Shown: positions 15,493 through 24,833, numbered from the stretch's first letter. The stretch: DNA of 64,000 nt from Bacilliculturomica massiliensis (GCF_900605495.1 NZ_LR027601.1:172911-236910); one strand, 5' to 3'. Translations and numbers: made by a program. Notes: generated from the sequence alone by a model not told the origin.

Positions 15493-16812
15493 ATGTATCA
15501 GCAATCTTTTTTTGACGACAGAGACAGAAATAATCCGCTGGCCAGCCGTCTCCGACCGGAAACGCTGGATGAGTTTGCGGGACAGCGTCATCTGTTGGGG
15601 GAGGGGAAGGTACTGCGCCAGCTCATAGATAAGGATCAGGTATCTTCCATGATCTTCTGGGGACCGCCCGGCGTGGGAAAGACGACGCTGGCGCGGATCA
15701 TCGCTGGAAAGACAAAGTCCAATTTTATCGATTTCAGCGCGGTGACCAGCGGGATCAAGGAGATCAAGGAAGTGATGAACCGGGCGGAGGGAAACCGCAT
15801 CATGGGAGAAAAGACGATCCTCTTCGTGGATGAGATCCATCGCTTCAACAAGGCGCAGCAGGACGCGTTTCTTCCCTTTGTGGAGAAGGGGAGCATCATT
15901 CTGATCGGAGCGACCACGGAGAATCCTTCTTTTGAGATCAATTCCGCGCTTCTCTCAAGGTGCAAAGTGTTTGTGCTGCAGGCGCTGTCCGCCGAGGAGC
16001 TGGCCTGGCTGCTGCGCCGGGCGGTGGACAGTCCGAAGGGCTTTGGCGGCCAGAATGTGGAGATCAGCGACGATATGCTCTCTGTGATCGCCAATTTTGC
16101 CAACGGAGACGCCCGCACGGCGCTGAACACGCTGGAAATGGTCGTGCTGAACGGGGAAAGCGACGGAAAAAGGATCCGGGTGACCATGGAGACGCTGGAG
16201 CAGTGCACCAGCAGGAAGTCGCTGCTGTACGACAAGAAAGGGGAAGAACATTACAACCTTATTTCCGCTCTGCACAAATCGATGAGAAACAGCGACGTGC
16301 AGGCGGCCATATATTGGCTGGCCAGGATGCTGGAAGCGGGAGAGGATCCCCTGTACGTGGCGCGCCGGGTGGTGCGCTTTGCCAGCGAGGACGTGGGCAT
16401 GGCGGACAGCAGGGCGCTGGAGATCGCCGTGGCAGCCTATCAGGCCTGCCATTTTATCGGGATGCCGGAATGCAGCGTGCATTTGACCCACGCGGTGACT
16501 TATCTGGCTCTGGCGCCCAAGTCCAACGCTCTCTATATGGCATATGAGTCGGCGAAAGCGGATGCGCAGAAGATGATCGCCGAGCCGGTGCCGCTCCAGA
16601 TCCGAAATGCGCCCACGAAATTGATGAAGGAGCTGAACTACGGAGCCGGCTATCAGTACGCTCACGATACGGAAGATAAACTGACAAACATGAAATGCCT
16701 TCCGGAGTCTCTGGGGGACAGGAAATATTACGTCCCTGGGGTGCAGGGCACGGAGGCAAAGGTGAAGGAACGGATGGAGCAGATCGAGAAGTGGCACCGC
16801 AGGAACGACTGA
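15493..16812 (+). CDS. rarA: Replication-associated recombination protein A (MgsA/RarA AAA+ ATPase)
   Basis: This 439-residue AAA+ ATPase acts at stalled replication forks and is related to clamp loaders. It begins with FFDDRDRNNPLASRLRPETLDEFAGQRH, has Walker A GPPGVGKTT (residue about 56), Walker B ILFVDEIHRFNKAQQDAFLP, sensor ATTENPSFEINSALLSRC, and the RarA C-terminal tetramerisation part (YQYAHDTED). Length is typical. It is linked to def by a 29-bp gap, with GGTGGTGG as its ribosome site. Confidence 0.95.
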   Translation: MYQQSFFDDRDRNNPLASRLRPETLDEFAGQRHLLGEGKVLRQLIDKDQVSSMIFWGPPGVGKTTLARIIAGKTKSNFIDFSAVTSGIKEIKEVMNRAEGNRIMGEKTILFVDEIHRFNKAQQDAFLPFVEKGSIILIGATTENPSFEINSALLSRCKVFVLQALSAEELAWLLRRAVDSPKGFGGQNVEISDDMLSVIANFANGDARTALNTLEMVVLNGESDGKRIRVTMETLEQCTSRKSLLYDKKGEEHYNLISALHKSMRNSDVQAAIYWLARMLEAGEDPLYVARRVVRFASEDVGMADSRALEIAVAAYQACHFIGMPECSVHLTHAVTYLALAPKSNALYMAYESAKADAQKMIAEPVPLQIRNAPTKLMKELNYGAGYQYAHDTEDKLTNMKCLPESLGDRKYYVPGVQGTEAKVKERMEQIEKWHRRND

Positions 16813-16912
16813 GCCCGCCGGTGTAGAGACGGAAATGGGGACCGGCGGAAATAGGCATAACGGGCCGCCGTTTCCATCAGAGAAAAAAGAAGTGAAGAAA
16901 AGGGGTGGCAAG

Positions 16913-17452
16913 TTGATCGAAGAAATTTTAGAGTATAACAAAGCTTTTGTATCGGGAAAAAAATATGAGCAGTATATAACGAGTAAGTATCCGGATAAGA
17001 AGACGGCGATCCTTTCCTGTATGGACACGCGGCTCGTGGAATTGCTGCCGGCTGCCCTGGGCCTGAAAAACGGGGATGTGAAAATCATAAAAAATGCAGG
17101 GGGCGTGATCTCTCATCCCTTTGGGAGCGTAGTTCGCAGTCTGCTGATCGCCATATACGAGCTGGGCGTGGAAGAAATTCTCGTGGTGGGACATACGGAC
17201 TGCGGAGTACAGGGTACCAACAGCGCGGAAATGATCAGCCGTATGAAAGAGCGGGGCGTATCGGAAAAAATGCTGCAGATGATCAGCTACTGCGGCGTGG
17301 ATTTTGAATCGTGGCTGGCGGGCTTCGACGATGTGTACGCTTCTGTGGAACAGACTGCGGAGCTGCTGCGCAAACATCCGCTGATCCCGGGGGATGTGAA
17401 GATCTACGGGTTTGTCATGGATTCTGTAACAGGGGAACTGGATCCGGTATAG
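16913..17452 (+). CDS. Beta-class carbonic anhydrase
   Basis: The 179-residue protein has the beta-carbonic anhydrase zinc ligands: Cys and Asp in SCMDTRL and His/Cys in VVGHTDCGV, with KNAGG between them. It interconverts CO2 and bicarbonate in the cytosol, useful for carboxylating enzymes. I chose TTG 16913 since AGGGGTGG lies just upstream; the frame is open to an ATG at 16835, which would add 26 polar, non-conserved residues. The small size and the CMDTR form are like the type-II (short) clade known from Firmicutes. Confidence 0.88.
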   Translation: MIEEILEYNKAFVSGKKYEQYITSKYPDKKTAILSCMDTRLVELLPAALGLKNGDVKIIKNAGGVISHPFGSVVRSLLIAIYELGVEEILVVGHTDCGVQGTNSAEMISRMKERGVSEKMLQMISYCGVDFESWLAGFDDVYASVEQTAELLRKHPLIPGDVKIYGFVMDSVTGELDPV

Positions 17453-17488
17453 AGGATGGTCTGCCAGAGGGTCCGTATTTTGCAGAAC

Positions 17489-17521
17489 AAAAAAGGGGGC
17501 GGCTACGCCCTCTTTTTTATG
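17489..17521 (+). terminator. Intrinsic terminator after the carbonic anhydrase gene
   Basis: AAAAGGGGGCG and CGCCCTCTTTT pair around GCTA and run into TTTTTT. It lies between convergent genes and has an A run on the other side, so it may serve both. Confidence 0.8.
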
Positions 17522-17560
17522 TGATAATATCGCTGGTTTATGTGAGATCGATATTTCTGC

Positions 17561-18823
17561 TTATATTTCTACCTTTCGGAAGGAGCGTATTCCCAGAAAA
17601 AGTTCCATGGCCCACCCTTTGTCTTCCGGCTGTTCATAGGAGGCGGTCAGCAGAGTCACCTGCCTGGCGCAGATGATCTGTGCGATGGACTGATAATAGA
17701 CCGAATCGTCTTCATCGTCGCAGAGTTTTCCGGCAAAGGCCGCCTTGCCTCTGCCGTCGCCGGCCTTAAACTCCGTGGGATCCTCCGGAAGTCCCTGAAA
17801 GAGACGTTCTGAAAATTCCGCTTCCCCCTCGCTGATGCGGAACGCGCTGGCCCGCAGGCTGTGCCACCCTCCCTGGGCGTCGTCGTACCACACGATGTCG
17901 CTGTCTTCCTCATCCCGGAGGAAGTGCCCGGGAATGGTAATATCCGTGTTGCCCAGCCGGTGGACCACAGGCCTCCGCCGATAGCCGATGGGATAATCGG
18001 ACAGATAATCCGGGAATGCGGTGAGATCCATGGGGGTGCGGCCGTCGAGACGGCAGACCAATTCGTACTCCGCCTTCGGCATGGGAAGAGAAACGTCCAT
18101 GGAAGCGGCACGCTCCAGATAGGAGAGGAAGGTCTGGTTGGCTGTCCTGTCTCGCTCGCTGCGGTCGGAAGGCATAAAACAGCAGTCCTCCCACAGAATG
18201 GACATGGCGGTATTCAGGAAAAAGCGTCCGTTCTGTTCCCGCTCGTTCCATATGAAAAATTCTCTGGCGAATACTTCGATCCCTTCGTTCTGGACCTGAT
18301 CCACCAGCTGGGCGATGTGATAACGGCCGAAGGGGGTCACCACTGTGCCGGGGATATCTTCGGGGACATATTGATCCAGGTCCCAGCAGACGCAGAAGTT
18401 GCTGAGAGCAGAGTTTTCGCCCTCCTGTCTGCAGAGGTCTACCAGAGTGGTGAGCCAGGGATAAAAATGTTCCTGTCTCAAGCGCTGAAAATTTCGGTGC
18501 TCATAGTATTCGGTCTCATCGTCCATGTCGATCTGGATGCCGGTCTCCCTCACCACCAGATCGGTAAAATCTATGGCGGCCGCGTGGAACCCGGCGCCCG
18601 CCAGGCTGGTAACGCATTCGGCTGTCAGGATCAGATCGCCTTCCGGATTATCTTCCTCAGGCTCGAAGGAAAATTCCAGTTCGCCCATGCGGCAGAAATT
18701 CACGCGGGCCCAGTCGTCGCCGCGGGTATATGTATAACCGGATTGTCGGGCCAGGTCCTTCAGGGTGTAAAGAAAAGTTTCACAGTCGCTGATGTCGGAA
18801 GTAAAAAGAAATCCCACACTCAT
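17561..18823 (-). CDS. Large hypothetical protein, unknown function
   Basis: I do not recognise this 420-residue protein. It has no signal peptide, no membrane segment and no nucleotide-binding motif. It is acidic and Trp/Tyr/Phe rich, with an N-terminal part (GFLFTSDISDCETFLYTLKDLARQ), a mid region with repeated acidic stretches (DEETEYYEH-like) and a C-terminal part rich in aromatic residues. ATG 18823 has AAAGGAC 8 bases upstream. It stands alone between two terminators. Codon use resembles that of neighbours, so recent acquisition is not evident. Confidence 0.75.
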   Translation of the reverse strand: MSVGFLFTSDISDCETFLYTLKDLARQSGYTYTRGDDWARVNFCRMGELEFSFEPEEDNPEGDLILTAECVTSLAGAGFHAAAIDFTDLVVRETGIQIDMDDETEYYEHRNFQRLRQEHFYPWLTTLVDLCRQEGENSALSNFCVCWDLDQYVPEDIPGTVVTPFGRYHIAQLVDQVQNEGIEVFAREFFIWNEREQNGRFFLNTAMSILWEDCCFMPSDRSERDRTANQTFLSYLERAASMDVSLPMPKAEYELVCRLDGRTPMDLTAFPDYLSDYPIGYRRRPVVHRLGNTDITIPGHFLRDEEDSDIVWYDDAQGGWHSLRASAFRISEGEAEFSERLFQGLPEDPTEFKAGDGRGKAAFAGKLCDDEDDSVYYQSIAQIICARQVTLLTASYEQPEDKGWAMELFLGIRSFRKVEI

Positions 18824-19171
18824 AAGTCAAGTCCTTTCTGATCTGCGGAGATCCGGGGATAAACCGTGGAGAGATGAAATGATCAAATAAACGGGATCTG
18901 TGTGACTCGCATTTACTGGATTCACATATTCAGTATACTCAGCAATATTATATAGCGGCGTTCGCCGCTGTGCAAGAGGGACTGTGTCTCTGAGCGGATC
19001 ATCTTCGCCCCTCGTCTTCACCGCTTCTGCGGTATGGCGCGCACCATCCCGATTTTTCCGGGAGCCGTCACATAAAAAAACCGACCGACGTCTTTTTTAC
19101 ATCGGCCGGGAAAGCGCCAAAATCTACGTTTCCTTTTTTCATGGGTGACGGCAGCATTCAGGACGGTCGGT
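18824..19171. other. Intergenic region, terminator only
   Basis: Apart from the minus-strand terminator at 19074-19112 and the likely promoter of the 420-residue gene (ATATTG and TATAATA-like AT boxes around 18930-18955), nothing is evident here. Confidence 0.5.
19074..19112 (-). terminator. Intrinsic terminator of the YedF/DUF3343 pair
   Basis: On the minus strand CCGGCCGATGT and ACGTCGGTCGG pair around a loop of A residues and are followed by TTTTTTT. A longer stem (CCGTCACCC with a GGGAGCCGTCAC-like partner) surrounds it. Confidence 0.75.
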
Positions 19172-19477
19172 CTATGAACGGACGTTCAGTTTTTCAGCAG
19201 GACGTTTTCCATCCTCTCCGCGGGATCCCATGGCAAAAAACTGAGACGGCACATCCAGTTCGCTGAAAAAACGGCTCACATCCTGCGGAGTGGTCCCGGT
19301 GAAACGCAGGGCCATGCCGCAGCTGGCGCTGATCTCTCTGGGAGTTGGAATAATGTGGACGTTAAAATCCTCCCGCGCCTTTTTTTCCGTCTCGATACAG
19401 TGACTGGCAGAGGAAAAGGTAATGAGCAGGAACTCCGGTTCAAAAGGTATTCTGTTTTCTGTTTTGGTCTGCAGCAT
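19172..19477 (-). CDS. DUF3343 protein (putative Se/S carrier-like)
   Basis: The 101-residue protein has the DUF3343 form: a strand LLITFSSASHCIETEKKARE, then IIPTPREISASCGMALRF with the conserved Cys, and a Pro/Ser turn. DUF3343 proteins are described as possible selenium or sulfur carriers because they accompany YedF and selenium genes. I chose ATG 19477 (GAGAGGTG 6 bases upstream) over 19522. It lies 47 bp downstream of the YedF-like gene on the same strand, so the two are co-transcribed. Confidence 0.85.
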   Translation of the reverse strand: MLQTKTENRIPFEPEFLLITFSSASHCIETEKKAREDFNVHIIPTPREISASCGMALRFTGTTPQDVSRFFSELDVPSQFFAMGSRGEDGKRPAEKLNVRS

Positions 19478-19524
19478 CGTTTTCACCTCTCGTTGGGATC
19501 TTCCAACTATCCAACTGAACACAT

Positions 19525-19896
19525 CTACAGTTTGATCACATTTCCAGAGCTGTTCATGAGCTCTACTACGCTGTACATATTGGTTACCTCGCCCACGGCC
19601 AGCTTTGCTTCCAGCCCGTGATAGTTCAGGCAGGCGCCGCAGGTGTAGATCGTTACGCCGGATCCGGCAAGGGCCTGCAGGTGTTCAAGCACCGGAGAAT
19701 CCTCGACGGTGAGCAGAACGCCGTTATTGATAAAGATCATGGTGTGTGGTTTTACATCCGCCTCCGTCATGGAATACAGATAAGTCTTCATCAGATTTTT
19801 TCCCAGTTCCTCTGAGCCGCTTCCAAAGGCGTCGGAACCGACGACCACGACCAGATCGTCCCGGATACCGCGTTCATCTATAATATATTCTGTCAT
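19525..19896 (-). CDS. YedF-like protein, DsrE-type C-terminal half only
   Basis: The 123-residue protein matches the C-terminal half of selenium-associated YedF (DDLVVVVGSDAFGSGSEELGKNLMKTY, IFINNGVLLT, and GVTIYTCGACLNYHGLE with two Cys). The usual N-terminal TusA-like half is missing; ATG 19896 has GGAGG 5 bases upstream, so this is a true start and not a cut protein. It is paired with the DUF3343 gene. The natural role is unknown; involvement in selenium or sulfur handling is inferred. Confidence 0.85.
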   Translation of the reverse strand: MTEYIIDERGIRDDLVVVVGSDAFGSGSEELGKNLMKTYLYSMTEADVKPHTMIFINNGVLLTVEDSPVLEHLQALAGSGVTIYTCGACLNYHGLEAKLAVGEVTNMYSVVELMNSSGNVIKL

Positions 19897-20126
19897 CTTA
19901 TCCTCCGTTCTCATTCTGAAAATTTCTCTTCTATTTCTATCGTAAATCCTTTTGCACAAAATGTATAATTCATTTCGTCAATAAAAGAACGAGACTCTAT
20001 CGATGTTTTCTATATCGCGGAAGGGAAGATTCCACAGAGCAGTTGAATTCGACATCATTCTGTGATAAAACGAATATATCCGCATTCGACAAAAAGAGAA
20101 GCAGTATACGCGGTCAGAGGTGAGAA

Positions 20127-21428
20127 ATGGGTGTTATCAGCCAGTTTCGGGGGCTGCCCCGGCAGATCTATTTACTGTCATTTGTGAGGACCATCATGGC
20201 GATGGGTACCTTCGTGTTTGCGTTCATATCGCTCATGGCCTCCAGTACGCTGGGATTCAATGAATTTCAGATCGGAAACGTCATGTTTTTCGTGGCCGTG
20301 GCGGCGGTGATCGGTTCTCTGTCCGGCGGAAAGCTGGCGGACGCCTTTGGACGAAAAAAAATGTTTTTGCTGGCGGACGGCTTGGCGGTGCTCACGATCA
20401 TACTGGCAGGTTTTTTTTGTAAAACGGCTGTGGCGCTGGTTTTCATGGTCCTGTCGTATGCGTTCAGCAACATGGCCACTCCCATCATCGCGGCGATGAT
20501 CACGGATTATTCAGATGAGAAGAACCGAGCGGAGTGTTTTTCCATTCTCTATCTATCTCAGAATATTGGGTTTGCTATCGGCCCGTCGATCGGCGGGCTG
20601 CTTTTTCACAATTATATGCAGTGGGCGTTTTTCGGACAGGGAATATTGTTTGCTCTGTCGGGTGTGTGGATGTGCCTGTTCGTCAAAGAAAGTTATGTGC
20701 CGGCAAAAAGACAGGGAAATGCTGGATCGGAGAGGGAATACGGAAACAGGGCCGCAGGGCAGGAACGTTTGAAGGGGGCCGATGAGAGCCTTCTCCGCTC
20801 TCTCTGGCATCGTCCGGTGGTCTTCGCCTTCGTGCTCTGTCTCATTGCCCTGACGGCCTGTTATCAGGAGATCAGTTTCATGCTGCCGCTGCAGTTTGCA
20901 GAGCTTTTTGGAATCGAAGCAGGGTCGCGTTATTCCGGATTTATATGGAGCGTCAACGCCCTGGTATGCGTCACTGGTACGCCGCTGATCATCTCGGCGT
21001 CAAAGAAGAACAATCAGCTTCTGAACATTGCGCTGGCTTCGCTGCTGTATGCGGCAGGGTTCGCCGTCAACGGTTTTGTAGGCCGCATCGGTCTGTTTTA
21101 CGCCGCAGTGGTGATCTGGACCACCGGCGAGATTCTGGTCTCAACAGGAGCGGGGGTGTTTATCGCCAATTACGCGCCGGAGACTCATCGTGCGCGCTAT
21201 CAGTCGCTGTATGAGGTGGCCAGGGGATTTGGGAGAGGGATCGGACCCAATCTGTTCGGCTTTTATCTGCTGACCCACAGCTTCCGCCAGGCATGGACAT
21301 TGACGTCCTTCGCGTGCGTGGCGGCGGGAGGCTGCGTGCTGGCGCTGTATTTTGCGGAACGCAGGATCAAGGCCCGCGGCAAAGAAACGCCGGACTGCAG
21401 TGAGGGATCGGCCCGTAACGCAGGCTGA
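20127..21428 (+). CDS. Major facilitator superfamily transporter
   Basis: The 433-residue protein has about 12 hydrophobic helices, MFS motif A (GGKLADAFGRKKMF) between helices 2 and 3, a long polar cytoplasmic loop in the middle (residues about 195-230, Gly/Arg/Glu-rich) and a second half ending in RRIKARGKE. It resembles multidrug-type exporters, but no substrate can be named. It is a lone gene, transcribed away from the YedF pair, with AGAGGTGA before ATG 20127. Confidence 0.85.
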   Translation: MGVISQFRGLPRQIYLLSFVRTIMAMGTFVFAFISLMASSTLGFNEFQIGNVMFFVAVAAVIGSLSGGKLADAFGRKKMFLLADGLAVLTIILAGFFCKTAVALVFMVLSYAFSNMATPIIAAMITDYSDEKNRAECFSILYLSQNIGFAIGPSIGGLLFHNYMQWAFFGQGILFALSGVWMCLFVKESYVPAKRQGNAGSEREYGNRAAGQERLKGADESLLRSLWHRPVVFAFVLCLIALTACYQEISFMLPLQFAELFGIEAGSRYSGFIWSVNALVCVTGTPLIISASKKNNQLLNIALASLLYAAGFAVNGFVGRIGLFYAAVVIWTTGEILVSTGAGVFIANYAPETHRARYQSLYEVARGFGRGIGPNLFGFYLLTHSFRQAWTLTSFACVAAGGCVLALYFAERRIKARGKETPDCSEGSARNAG

Positions 21429-21546
21429 ACAGCAGCCGTGAGGCATGTACGGCCATGTTCGGAAAATTGATTTTAAAGAAAAACGCAGGCTTATTTTAAC
21501 GGCCAGGCGGGCGTATTTTTATGAGAGACGGCGGGAGGAGAATTGC

Positions 21547-22191
21547 ATGGCGGAGACAAAGAAAAAGAAACTGGCGCTGGAGATCATTGAGCGTCTGAAG
21601 AAAGAATATCCTGACGTGGCGTGCAGCCTGGATTATAACCAGGCGTGGAAGCTGCTGGTCAGCGTGCGTCTGGCGGCTCAGTGCACTGACGCCAGAGTAA
21701 ATGTGGTGGTGCAGGAATTGTATGCAAAATATCCGGACGTCAAATCGCTGGCGGCGGCGGACGTAGCAGATATCGAACAGATCGTCAGGCCCTGCGGTCT
21801 GGGGCACAGCAAGGCGAAGGATATCAGCGCCTGTATGAAGATCCTTGACGAACAGTACGGCGGCGAGGTGCCGTCGGACTTTGACGCGTTGATGAAGCTG
21901 CCGGGGGTCGGGCGCAAAAGCGCGAACCTGATCGTGGGGGACGTCTTCGGAAAACCGGCCATCGTCACCGATACCCACTGCATACGGCTGGTCAACCGCA
22001 TGGGGCTGGTGGACGGGGTAAAAGAACCGAAAAAGGTGGAAATGGAACTGTGGAAGCTCATACCGCCCCAGGAAGGAAACGATTTCTGCCACCGTCTTGT
22101 GATCCACGGCAGAGACGTCTGCACCGCCAGGACCAAGCCCCGCTGCCATAAGTGCTGTCTGGAACAGGTGTGCGGAAAAATAGGGATATGA
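21547..22191 (+). CDS. nth: Endonuclease III
   Basis: This 214-residue DNA glycosylase/AP-lyase repairs oxidised pyrimidines. It contains the helix-hairpin-helix LPGVGRKSANLIVGDVFG with the catalytic Lys, the catalytic Asp in VTDTHCIRLVNR, and four C-terminal cysteines for a [4Fe-4S] cluster (CTARTKPRCHKCCLEQVC). The first spacing is seven residues where I expect six. ATG 21547 follows GGAGGAG; the upstream frame to 21445 has no ribosome site. It is a lone gene after the MFS transporter. Confidence 0.94.
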   Translation: MAETKKKKLALEIIERLKKEYPDVACSLDYNQAWKLLVSVRLAAQCTDARVNVVVQELYAKYPDVKSLAAADVADIEQIVRPCGLGHSKAKDISACMKILDEQYGGEVPSDFDALMKLPGVGRKSANLIVGDVFGKPAIVTDTHCIRLVNRMGLVDGVKEPKKVEMELWKLIPPQEGNDFCHRLVIHGRDVCTARTKPRCHKCCLEQVCGKIGI

Positions 22192-22371
22192 CCGGCACGA
22201 AGGAGACAGGTCCATGAAACTTTTGCCAGATCAGAAGCCATATGTTATAATTGACTGGGATATATAATCGTGTGTGACGTGTGTGCAGGGGAAGTGAAAG
22301 ATAGTGGAGATAGGGCCGGGTGGGGCGGAGAAGCTCCGTCAGGTAACGTTCGCAAAAGAGAGGAACAAACC

Positions 22372-22866
22372 ATGATTACTTTTAAAAATGTAGACAGAGA
22401 AAACTTCACGGCCGTGATCAGCATGGAAGTCAACGACGCCCAGAAAGGCTTCATGGAGGACAACCTCTATTCTCTGGCAGAATGCGCGTTTGAAGAATCT
22501 TTCGTCGCCAAGGCGATCTACAGCGACGATCGGCCGGTGGGTTTTATGTTATATTACTTTGTGGAAGACGATCCCGACTATGTCTTTCTTCACAGGCTGA
22601 TGATCGACAGATCACAGCAGGGAAAAGGGCTCGGACGGGCGGCGCTGCTTGCGGCTATGGATCTCTTTAAAGAAGAATTTCCTTCCATTGCCTGCGTTGA
22701 ACTGATGCATTATCCAGACAATAAAATCGGGGCGGCCATGTATGACGCTCTGGGTTTTCTGCCTACGGGGGAGCACAGAGAAAGCGAACCGTGCCGCTGT
22801 GAAAAAGACACGAAGGATGAAAACCGTTACGTAGAGATCGTGAGAAGAAAGTATTACGGCAGCTGA
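22372..22866 (+). CDS. GNAT-family N-acetyltransferase
   Basis: The 164-residue protein has a GNAT fold: N-terminal ITFKNVDRENFTAVISMEV, the acetyl-CoA pyrophosphate loop DRSQQGKGLGRAAL, and the C-terminal strand with AAMYDALGFLPTGE. It resembles the spermine/spermidine acetyltransferase (PaiA/BltD) group. It transfers acetyl from acetyl-CoA to an amine; the substrate is uncertain. Start ATG 22372 follows GAGAGGA. The tail is Cys/Glu-rich (EPCRCEKDTKDENRY). Confidence 0.85.
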   Translation: MITFKNVDRENFTAVISMEVNDAQKGFMEDNLYSLAECAFEESFVAKAIYSDDRPVGFMLYYFVEDDPDYVFLHRLMIDRSQQGKGLGRAALLAAMDLFKEEFPSIACVELMHYPDNKIGAAMYDALGFLPTGEHRESEPCRCEKDTKDENRYVEIVRRKYYGS

Positions 22867-23219
22867 TCGGGAGCCCGCTGTATTCTCTTCGGTCATTCTC
22901 ATAGGGCCCAGGCAGGCACGATAAAACTTTCACACAGGAAATCAGCCGGATGTAAAGGCGCAAGGGCGGACTCGTTCCGCCCTTTTCTTTTTTTAAGGAT
23001 AGAGCAGACCGGCCGGGACGATGCTTTGACCCGTCTTCAAGCCAATCAAACTTAGATCGTGATCCTGCAAAGGGGGACGGATAGAAGCCTTGGAGTTGAT
23101 ATTTCTTCAGAAAGGTAGTATGTTGTTATAGAGAATGATTTGATTTTGCAGATGTAATGCGGAACGGAAGAAAACGCGCCTGGGCGGCAGCCAATGCAGT
23201 GGGCAAAAGGAGATCGGGC
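22867..23219. other. Intergenic region with terminator
   Basis: It holds the terminator at 22964-22994 and the leader of the sigma-54 activator. TTGATA and TATAGA-like boxes near 23096 and 23126 could be the activator's own promoter. Nothing else is seen. Confidence 0.5.
22964..22994 (+). terminator. Intrinsic terminator of the GNAT gene
   Basis: GGGCGGA and TCCGCCC pair around CTCGT and are followed by TTTTCTTTTTTT. Confidence 0.85.
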
Positions 23220-24593
23220 ATGAATAAATACTTTGAGAAAAATCTGAGACTTGTAGACTATATCGACGGGCTGATGGTGGTTGATAAGGATTTTATTATA
23301 AGACATTTTTACACTGCATATCCGGATATAGTAAAGCTGGGGAGAGAAGAACCGATCAACCGCAGCCTTTTTGAAATATATCCGGGCCTGAAGCAAGAAG
23401 ACAGCTATATTTGCAGAGCGCTGAAATACGGAGAAAGCTTTATTAATTATGAGCAGACCTATGAGGATTACAAGGGCAATAAAATGGACTCCATATCCAG
23501 CGCCGTTCCCATCAAGGAGCAGGGGGAGATCATCGGCGTGATCGATATGGTCATATACAAATGCGCCCATGTGGATGCGAGACGATTGTCCTTCGATACC
23601 AGCCTGATCGCCACGCTTAAGAAAAGCTATAACTCTTCCAACGAGTCCCTGGACGACATTATTTCCCAGGATGCTTCCATACAGGGGATAAAGGAAAGGA
23701 TCGTGGACATGGCGGACAGTGACGCCCATGTGCTGGTATATGGAAAAACCGGGACGGGCAAGGAACTTGTGGTGAATGCGATCCAGAAAATGAGCAGGCG
23801 AAAGGATGCGCCCTTTATCAAACAGAACTGTGCGGCTATCCCCAGTTCCCTGCTTGAAAGCATACTCTTCGGGACCACCAGGGGGAGCTATACCGGCGCT
23901 CAGGATACCCCCGGGCTGTTTGAGCTGGCCGACGGCGGGACCCTGTTTCTGGACGAGATGAATTCCATGGAGCTGGACGCCCAGGCCAAGCTGCTGCGCG
24001 TGCTGGAGGAAAACAAGATCAGACGGATCGGCGGGAAGGAAGAGAAGAAGGTAAATGTCAGGATCATTGCCGCTATGAACGAAGAGCCGGAGATGTGCGT
24101 GGAAAAGAAAAAGATCCGGGCGGATATCTTTTACAGGCTGTGCGTCCTTCGATATGACATTCCGGAGCTCCGTGACCGGAGAGGGGATATTCCTTTATTG
24201 ATGGAATATTTTAGAAAGCAACTCAATAAGAAAATGAACAAACAGATCATCGCTTATACCGAAGAGGTGCAGGATATTTTTTATAGGTATGATTGGCCGG
24301 GGAATGTGCGCGAACTGAAAAATGTGATCGAATCCGCTTTCCACAACAACCATGAGGCGATCATCACACGCAACGACATACCGAATTATATCATAGGCAG
24401 ACTGGAACTGGACAATATATGTAAGGAAGAGGGAAGCCGCATGTCCCTGAGCGACATGCTGAGCAAATATGAGATCCTCTTGATTCGGGAGGCCTATGAG
24501 CGAAATGGCTGCAGGCTGACACAGACGGCAAAGGAGCTGCAGATCAGTAAACAGAATCTGGCGTACAAGATGAAAAAGTATGGGATCAAGTGA
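23220..24593 (+). CDS. Sigma-54-dependent transcriptional activator (PAS, AAA+, Fis-type HTH)
   Basis: The 457-residue enhancer-binding protein has a PAS-like sensor (about residues 10-125; YIDGLMVVDKDFIIRHF), an AAA+ domain with Walker A GKTGTGKE, Walker B GGTLFLDEMNSM and sigma-54 contact loop GSYTGA (in place of the usual GAFTGA), WPGNVRELKN, and a C-terminal Fis-type HTH (LTQTAKELQISKQNLAYKMKKYG). It lies 304 bp upstream of a near-perfect -24/-12 promoter and two matching palindromes, so it most likely controls the hydroxy-acid operon at 24898. ATG 23220 follows AGGAG. The PAS ligand is unknown. Confidence 0.93.
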   Translation: MNKYFEKNLRLVDYIDGLMVVDKDFIIRHFYTAYPDIVKLGREEPINRSLFEIYPGLKQEDSYICRALKYGESFINYEQTYEDYKGNKMDSISSAVPIKEQGEIIGVIDMVIYKCAHVDARRLSFDTSLIATLKKSYNSSNESLDDIISQDASIQGIKERIVDMADSDAHVLVYGKTGTGKELVVNAIQKMSRRKDAPFIKQNCAAIPSSLLESILFGTTRGSYTGAQDTPGLFELADGGTLFLDEMNSMELDAQAKLLRVLEENKIRRIGGKEEKKVNVRIIAAMNEEPEMCVEKKKIRADIFYRLCVLRYDIPELRDRRGDIPLLMEYFRKQLNKKMNKQIIAYTEEVQDIFYRYDWPGNVRELKNVIESAFHNNHEAIITRNDIPNYIIGRLELDNICKEEGSRMSLSDMLSKYEILLIREAYERNGCRLTQTAKELQISKQNLAYKMKKYGIK

Positions 24594-24596
24594 AGA

Positions 24597-24612
24597 GTCA
24601 AAAATATTTGAC
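24597..24612. promoter_or_regulatory. Palindrome 1, putative upstream activator site
   Basis: GTCAAAAATATTTGAC, immediately after the activator's stop codon. It differs from palindrome 2 at one of 16 positions. About 220 bp upstream of the -24 element, the usual enhancer distance. Confidence 0.65.
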
Positions 24613-24753
24613 GAAAGTACAGAGTATCCTGAAATACCATCTCTGCGGCCAAACCGCAGGGATTGTCGGCGGCAGGTTTATAGAGGGATCATTCTTCATC
24701 GTACAGGCAGGATGTCATAATTTTTTTACGATAAATTTGGCGGGGAAGGAGAA

Positions 24754-24773
24754 CTGTCAAATATATTTGACAG
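24754..24773. promoter_or_regulatory. Palindrome 2, putative upstream activator site
   Basis: CTGTCAAATATATTTGACAG is a perfect 20-bp palindrome, about 60 bp upstream of the -24 element, with the same core as palindrome 1. Confidence 0.7.
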
Positions 24774-24805
24774 AAAAGCATATTTCTCTCGATAAACTTT
24801 GAAAA

Positions 24806-24825
24806 ATGCCGTATTTCAACGGCAT
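24806..24825. promoter_or_regulatory. Inverted repeat next to the -24 element
   Basis: ATGCCGT (24806) and ACGGCAT (24819) are perfect inverted repeats with a 6-bp spacer, ending about 9 bp before the -24 element. It could bind a second regulator or be coincidental. Confidence 0.4.
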
Positions 24826-24833
24826 CTGACATC

